Source: an uncultured Hungatella sp. (GTDB taxonomy: Bacteria > Bacillota > Clostridia > Lachnospirales > Lachnospiraceae). Taken from it: DNA of 8,269 nucleotides. Below the pieces are notes generated by a model that was not told where the DNA came from, ran no database searches, and worked only from the letters and a program-made list of their open reading frames with translations. The stretch spans positions 1 through 8,269 of the forward strand of contig CAUEKH010000093.1 of the NCBI GenBank assembly GCA_959018155.1, written 5' to 3'. Shown piece after piece: positions 4,952 through 8,269 of the stretch. The first letter of the stretch is position 1. Every line of letters starts with the position of its first letter. The position numbers and the translations under genes are program-made.

Positions 4952-6430
4952 TTCTGATTTCAAATGATTCCGTTCTTCCTTTTTCCCCTGCAGGAAATAA
5001 GCAGGTGTCACCCCATAATACTTTTTAAATACCTTGCTGAAGTAAAATGCGTCGCTGTAACCTGTCATTTCCGCGACTTCTCTCGCCATATACCGACCGT
5101 CGGAAAGAAGGGCCGCCGCTTTTTCCATCCTGATTTTTGTCACATAATCGGAAAAATTCAAATGGGTCACTTTCTTAAACAGTTCGGAACAGTAACTCAT
5201 ATTTAAGAAAAACCGCTCCGATAAGCTGTTTAAATTCAGTTTTTCATCGTAATGCCCATCTACATATTCCAGGAGTTTCATGAAATTCTCATTAAAATTT
5301 TTCTGTGATTCTATCTGTTCCTTCTGGCTAATCAGGATTTCGGCAATCTCTATTTTCAGATACCGGTTCAGTTCCTCAACGTTTTTAAATTTCCTTGTAA
5401 TCCGGAAGAAATCGAGGTATTCAATCCGCACCCGCTTCCCATCTCTTAAATTCTCATGGAGGAGTATGGCAATCTGATTCCAGAGGCGCGCAATATAAAA
5501 AATACCGAGATTTTCTTTCTTCACCAGTTCCACGATCCCGTCTAAAATGGCGCACGCCTCTTCATATTTATTTTCCAGCACGGCGGAACAGAGTTTTTTT
5601 CCATACGTTTCATAATACGGACTTACAATCTCCGAGTATTCTGTTACTCCGGTTTCCTTCCCGATAAACTCGCCGGAGGCTGCCAGAATCGCCTCCTTCA
5701 GCAGAACAGAGAGACTGCCATATGCCCCGCCGGAACTGACTCCCGCGTATCCCCGGTTTTCGACTGCAGACTTGAGAAATTCCAGATACGCTCTGTCAAA
5801 GTCCCTGTCCGTGCCATCGTATACGACGATCCGTTCCGCTTCTGATACCATCAGTTTTACGTATGGAACCGTATTCTCGGTAAACGGCTTCCACAGTCCG
5901 GGCCAGTCCATTGCGGGACTGATTCCATGGATTACCACGGCTTTTATCTCTTCACAGGACGAAAGCGGAAGAAACCTCGATACTCCCCCGCCCTCTGCTT
6001 CTCTCCCTTCATACAGTATCTGCTGTAAAATCCGGTTATCTGAGACGTAGCGCCTTTCATCGAGATAATTTTTCAGGCGTTTCAGCAGTCTGTCGGCCTC
6101 ATCCAAATCGATCGGCTTTAAATTATAGTCAAACGCGCCCTGCCTGACGGCTTCTCTGGCATATTCGAATTCCGCATAGCCGCTGACAATAATAAATACC
6201 GTATCCAATTGATTTTTTCTAATCTCCCCCATCATTTCCAGGCCCGTCATATCAGGCATACGGATGTCAGTGAATACCACGTCCGGACACTCTTCCTTAA
6301 TATGGCGGACAGCTTCCAGGCTGTCGGTATATTTTCCGACAACCTGGAAGCCATTTTCCTCCCACTGAAACGATGCGGCCAGTCCCTCTAAGGACCAGAT
6401 TTCATCATCTGCCAGGATTACTTTGTACAT
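4946..6430 (-). CDS. YesN-type response regulator, receiver plus AraC helix-turn-helix
   Basis: This is a DNA-binding response regulator of the YesN/AraC class, which usually works with a YesM-type membrane kinase to switch on carbohydrate uptake and hydrolysis genes. The receiver spans residues 1-about 125, with Asp8/Asp9, phosphoacceptor Asp55 in FTDIRMPD, Ser83 in VSGYAEFEYA and Lys105 in LKPID. A long middle region (about 130-375) has no motif I recognise, as is usual for this class. The C-terminal AraC domain (about 383-483) has two helix-turn-helices: LNSLSERFFLNMSYCSELFK and AREVAEMTGYSDAFYFSKVF. The length of 494 is normal for the class. Its ATG lies 13 nt inside the preceding glycosidase-like gene, with only a weak GGAATGGA ribosome site, which suggests translational coupling. 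Likely targets are this operon's own promoters, outside the window. Confidence 0.93.
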   Translation of the reverse strand: MYKVILADDEIWSLEGLAASFQWEENGFQVVGKYTDSLEAVRHIKEECPDVVFTDIRMPDMTGLEMMGEIRKNQLDTVFIIVSGYAEFEYAREAVRQGAFDYNLKPIDLDEADRLLKRLKNYLDERRYVSDNRILQQILYEGREAEGGGVSRFLPLSSCEEIKAVVIHGISPAMDWPGLWKPFTENTVPYVKLMVSEAERIVVYDGTDRDFDRAYLEFLKSAVENRGYAGVSSGGAYGSLSVLLKEAILAASGEFIGKETGVTEYSEIVSPYYETYGKKLCSAVLENKYEEACAILDGIVELVKKENLGIFYIARLWNQIAILLHENLRDGKRVRIEYLDFFRITRKFKNVEELNRYLKIEIAEILISQKEQIESQKNFNENFMKLLEYVDGHYDEKLNLNSLSERFFLNMSYCSELFKKVTHLNFSDYVTKIRMEKAAALLSDGRYMAREVAEMTGYSDAFYFSKVFKKYYGVTPAYFLQGKKEERNHLKSEQ

Positions 6431-7713
6431 AATTCCATTCCCGCTTCTTTCATTCCATCCTTCACCGCGTCTAAGAGAGCGAATGTGGATCCGTCGTAAT
6501 GGCCCAGTGACAGTCCGTCAATTCCCAGCGTACTGACGATGGACAGACTCTCTTTGATCAGTTCCGGCGTCGCATTGGGCCGGCAGGCAAAGGCTGCCAG
6601 CAGCGGCTTTTCACAGCCGATTCCACGGCGGATTTTTAGCAGGGTATTCTGTTTATACCGGAAATTGTCCTCGGCCCCTGTCTGCTCGGAATAGTCGGAA
6701 TCCCGGACAGAATCGAGATAATTTTTCACTGCCTTAAAGTCGAGGCCGGCGTATTCCGGATATCTTAAATAGTTGTTGTACCGGAATTCCACATTCGGCT
6801 TCACCGCCTTGATGGCCCCGTAAATCTCCTCAAACAGTTCCGTCACACACCTTACCCGGAATTCCAGCCACTGGTAAAGAGAAGGATTCTCTAACAGGAA
6901 GCCCGCGTCAGTCAAGTTGCTGCCAAGCAGTAAATGGTTCTCCATAATATTTTCAATATGACCGTGAAGGACCGCATCCGCTGTATCAGCCAGTTCCCTT
7001 AAATCCTTCGTTATCTTCTCCCAGTCATACCCCATCTCTTTCGCTTTCTGTCCACAGTGTTCACAGAAACAGCCGCCGCGCAGCGTTCCTAAAAGATGGC
7101 CGAGCCGGTTCTCCGGATCCTTTTCTTTTAAGAACCATGGCTGTTCTACCGGCTTTCCTTCATAAAACAGCATCATGCACGTCTGAATAAAATCAACATC
7201 GTGATGTTTGACGGAACTGTAGAACAGAGCCTTCATATATTCCCGGACATCCTGGTTATTGCAGCAGAAGAATTTGTCGATTGGCCTGCCATAAACATCC
7301 TTCTGAAGCAGATCCGGATACTCCCGCATGGCCAGTTCCGTGTCATAAAAGGTGTGGGATACCTCCACTCCCGCCTTCAGCCCCTTTTCCCGCGCACAGC
7401 GGATGAGTTCGTCGAGCCAGTCTTTTTCTTTTAAGAACTCGCGATCCGTAAAGGCAGGTTTCATTTTCGTATTTTTAAAATCCTCCGGATCCACATAGTA
7501 GTAGACGCGGCTGTGCTCGGGTAAATAGTATTTTCTTACCGGGTCCAGGGTATAGAACAGACTCGTCAGCGGCCTCTTTTCCTTATGCATGACCCCTACT
7601 AAATATACACTGTTGACATTGCTGTGCTCCATTAAATTTTCAACACACGTCTCCGCCGTCTGGTCCGCCAGATCCCACGGGTATAAACTTGCTGCTACTT
7701 CTTTGATATACAT
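6418..7713 (-). CDS. Putative TIM-barrel glycosidase-like protein, substrate unknown
   Basis: A 431-residue cytoplasmic protein with no signal peptide. Its pattern fits the putative glycoside-hydrolase-like (GHL) TIM-barrel proteins. Seen: a start IKEVAASLYPWDLADQTAE; strand-helix alternation such as GLKAGVEVSHTFYD (111-124) and DFIQTCMMLFYEG (174-186); a cysteine cluster CFCEHC (215-220) followed by a helix, as in GHL and GH42-like barrels; KPNVEFRYNNYLRYPEY (305-321); and ACRPNATPELI...GIDGLSLGHYDGS near the end. Candidate acidic catalytic residues cannot be chosen from one sequence. It begins 18 nt after the solute-binding protein gene with a strong GGGGGA site, and overlaps the response regulator by 13 nt, so it belongs to a sugar-uptake operon. 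It probably acts on an imported oligosaccharide or glycoside. A non-hydrolytic barrel is possible, and I cannot give an enzyme name. Confidence 0.6.
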   Translation of the reverse strand: MYIKEVAASLYPWDLADQTAETCVENLMEHSNVNSVYLVGVMHKEKRPLTSLFYTLDPVRKYYLPEHSRVYYYVDPEDFKNTKMKPAFTDREFLKEKDWLDELIRCAREKGLKAGVEVSHTFYDTELAMREYPDLLQKDVYGRPIDKFFCCNNQDVREYMKALFYSSVKHHDVDFIQTCMMLFYEGKPVEQPWFLKEKDPENRLGHLLGTLRGGCFCEHCGQKAKEMGYDWEKITKDLRELADTADAVLHGHIENIMENHLLLGSNLTDAGFLLENPSLYQWLEFRVRCVTELFEEIYGAIKAVKPNVEFRYNNYLRYPEYAGLDFKAVKNYLDSVRDSDYSEQTGAEDNFRYKQNTLLKIRRGIGCEKPLLAAFACRPNATPELIKESLSIVSTLGIDGLSLGHYDGSTFALLDAVKDGMKEAGMELCTK

Positions 7714-7731
7714 GATAAATGTCCCCCTTTT

Positions 7732-8269
7732 TTATTCTTCTCCGAAAAATTCTGTATAGCTCTGGGCAAATTCCTGGAATGCCGTCTTAAATCGTTCGTC
7801 ATCTCTCAGTTTTTTCTGATATGCTTTAAATTCGTCCATGGAAATAGCTCCGGAAATAGCTTTCGTCTCCATCGATGCGAAGTCACTGGAATACTCTCCC
7901 CAGACCTGGGCCCATGTATCGGACTGGAGTACCTTGAACTTATCGATTTTTCCGCCTGTTCCGCCCATGGTATAGAGCTGTTTCATATTCTCTCTGTTGG
8001 CTTCATTAAATGCCTTGTCCGCCAGCGGGCTGTCCACTTTGGCAAACTCATTCGATGCGAAGATAAACGGCGCATTGAAGGAATTGGTAACCTCCTGCTT
8101 TCCCTTCTCCGTCAGGGTCGGAACGCCGTCCTTCAGCTCCCAGTGGACTCCCTCAATCCCGTAATTCACGAAATTATAATTTTCCTCCGCACACGTCTCA
8201 TCAAAGAATTTTAAGATCCGTTTTACCTTTTCCTCACTGCATTTTGATGAAATTGCCATGCCTCCGAAA
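7732..8269 (-). CDS. Extracellular solute-binding protein of a sugar ABC transporter (family 1, LplA-like), C-terminal part
   Basis: This is the last 179 or so residues of a lipoprotein that binds a sugar outside the cell for an ABC importer. The frame stays open to the window edge: residues Phe-Gly-Gly precede the ATG at 8257-8259, so that Met is internal (FGGMAISSKC). The segment MAISSKCSEEKVKRILKFFDETCAEENYNFVNYGIEGVHWELKDG is characteristic of LplA-like binding proteins of Clostridia and Bacilli, where the conserved NYGIEGVHW lies in the C-terminal lobe. The end QSYTEFFGEE is also usual. The permease genes and any lipobox are outside the window. It is followed after 18 nt by the glycosidase-like gene, in line with a carbohydrate utilisation operon. 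Substrate is not readable from this fragment. Confidence 0.9.
   Translation of the reverse strand, partial: FGGMAISSKCSEEKVKRILKFFDETCAEENYNFVNYGIEGVHWELKDGVPTLTEKGKQEVTNSFNAPFIFASNEFAKVDSPLADKAFNEANRENMKQLYTMGGTGGKIDKFKVLQSDTWAQVWGEYSSDFASMETKAISGAISMDEFKAYQKKLRDDERFKTAFQEFAQSYTEFFGEE

Noticed and set aside
7732..8259. A complete 175-residue gene starting at the ATG at 8257-8259, with GGAGG just upstream.
   Set aside because: GGAGG is only 1 nt from the ATG, the frame stays open to the window edge, and the protein matches the C-terminal part of a much longer solute-binding family. GGAGGC encodes Gly-Gly there.

Overview
The window suggests a spore-forming member of the Bacillota, class Clostridia, most like Lachnospiraceae. 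The reasons are a PdaA-type spore-cortex deacetylase, a YesN-style AraC response regulator beside an LplA-like solute-binding protein, strong G-rich ribosome binding sites and moderate GC content. The genus cannot be fixed from the sequence alone.

Layout: (1) 1-537, + strand, is the C-terminal part of a carbamate kinase. A strong hairpin terminator at 554-611 follows it and also faces the next gene. (2) 616-2286, - strand, is a soluble hybrid histidine kinase with its own sigma-A-type promoter (2331-2359). (3) 2485-3348, + strand, is pdaA, divergent from the kinase. A SigG/SigF-like promoter candidate (2430-2460) precedes it and a bidirectional terminator (3397-3442) follows it. (4) 4734 down to 3526, - strand, is a compact set of three genes: an Imm5-like 'putative immunity' protein, an alkyltransferase-like DNA-binding protein with Ala in place of the catalytic Cys, and an unrecognised 85-residue protein. 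Its leader holds an inverted repeat and a 7-nt stretch complementary to its own ribosome binding site. (5) 8269 down to 4946, - strand, is a sugar-uptake type operon: the end of an extracellular solute-binding protein, a TIM-barrel glycosidase-like protein, and a YesN-type response regulator that overlaps it by 13 nt. A perfect 22-bp inverted repeat (4894-4951) starts at the regulator's stop codon.

How they work together: block 5 looks like sensing, uptake and processing of a carbohydrate. The permeases and a YesM-type kinase would be expected upstream, outside the window. PdaA makes muramic delta-lactam in spore cortex. The hybrid kinase is an orphan here, with no clear link to its neighbours. 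I see no tRNA, rRNA, CRISPR array, insertion sequence or phage gene. No complete new system can be claimed. The least explained parts are the three-gene block with its leader, the 22-bp inverted repeat, and the glycosidase-like protein of unknown substrate.
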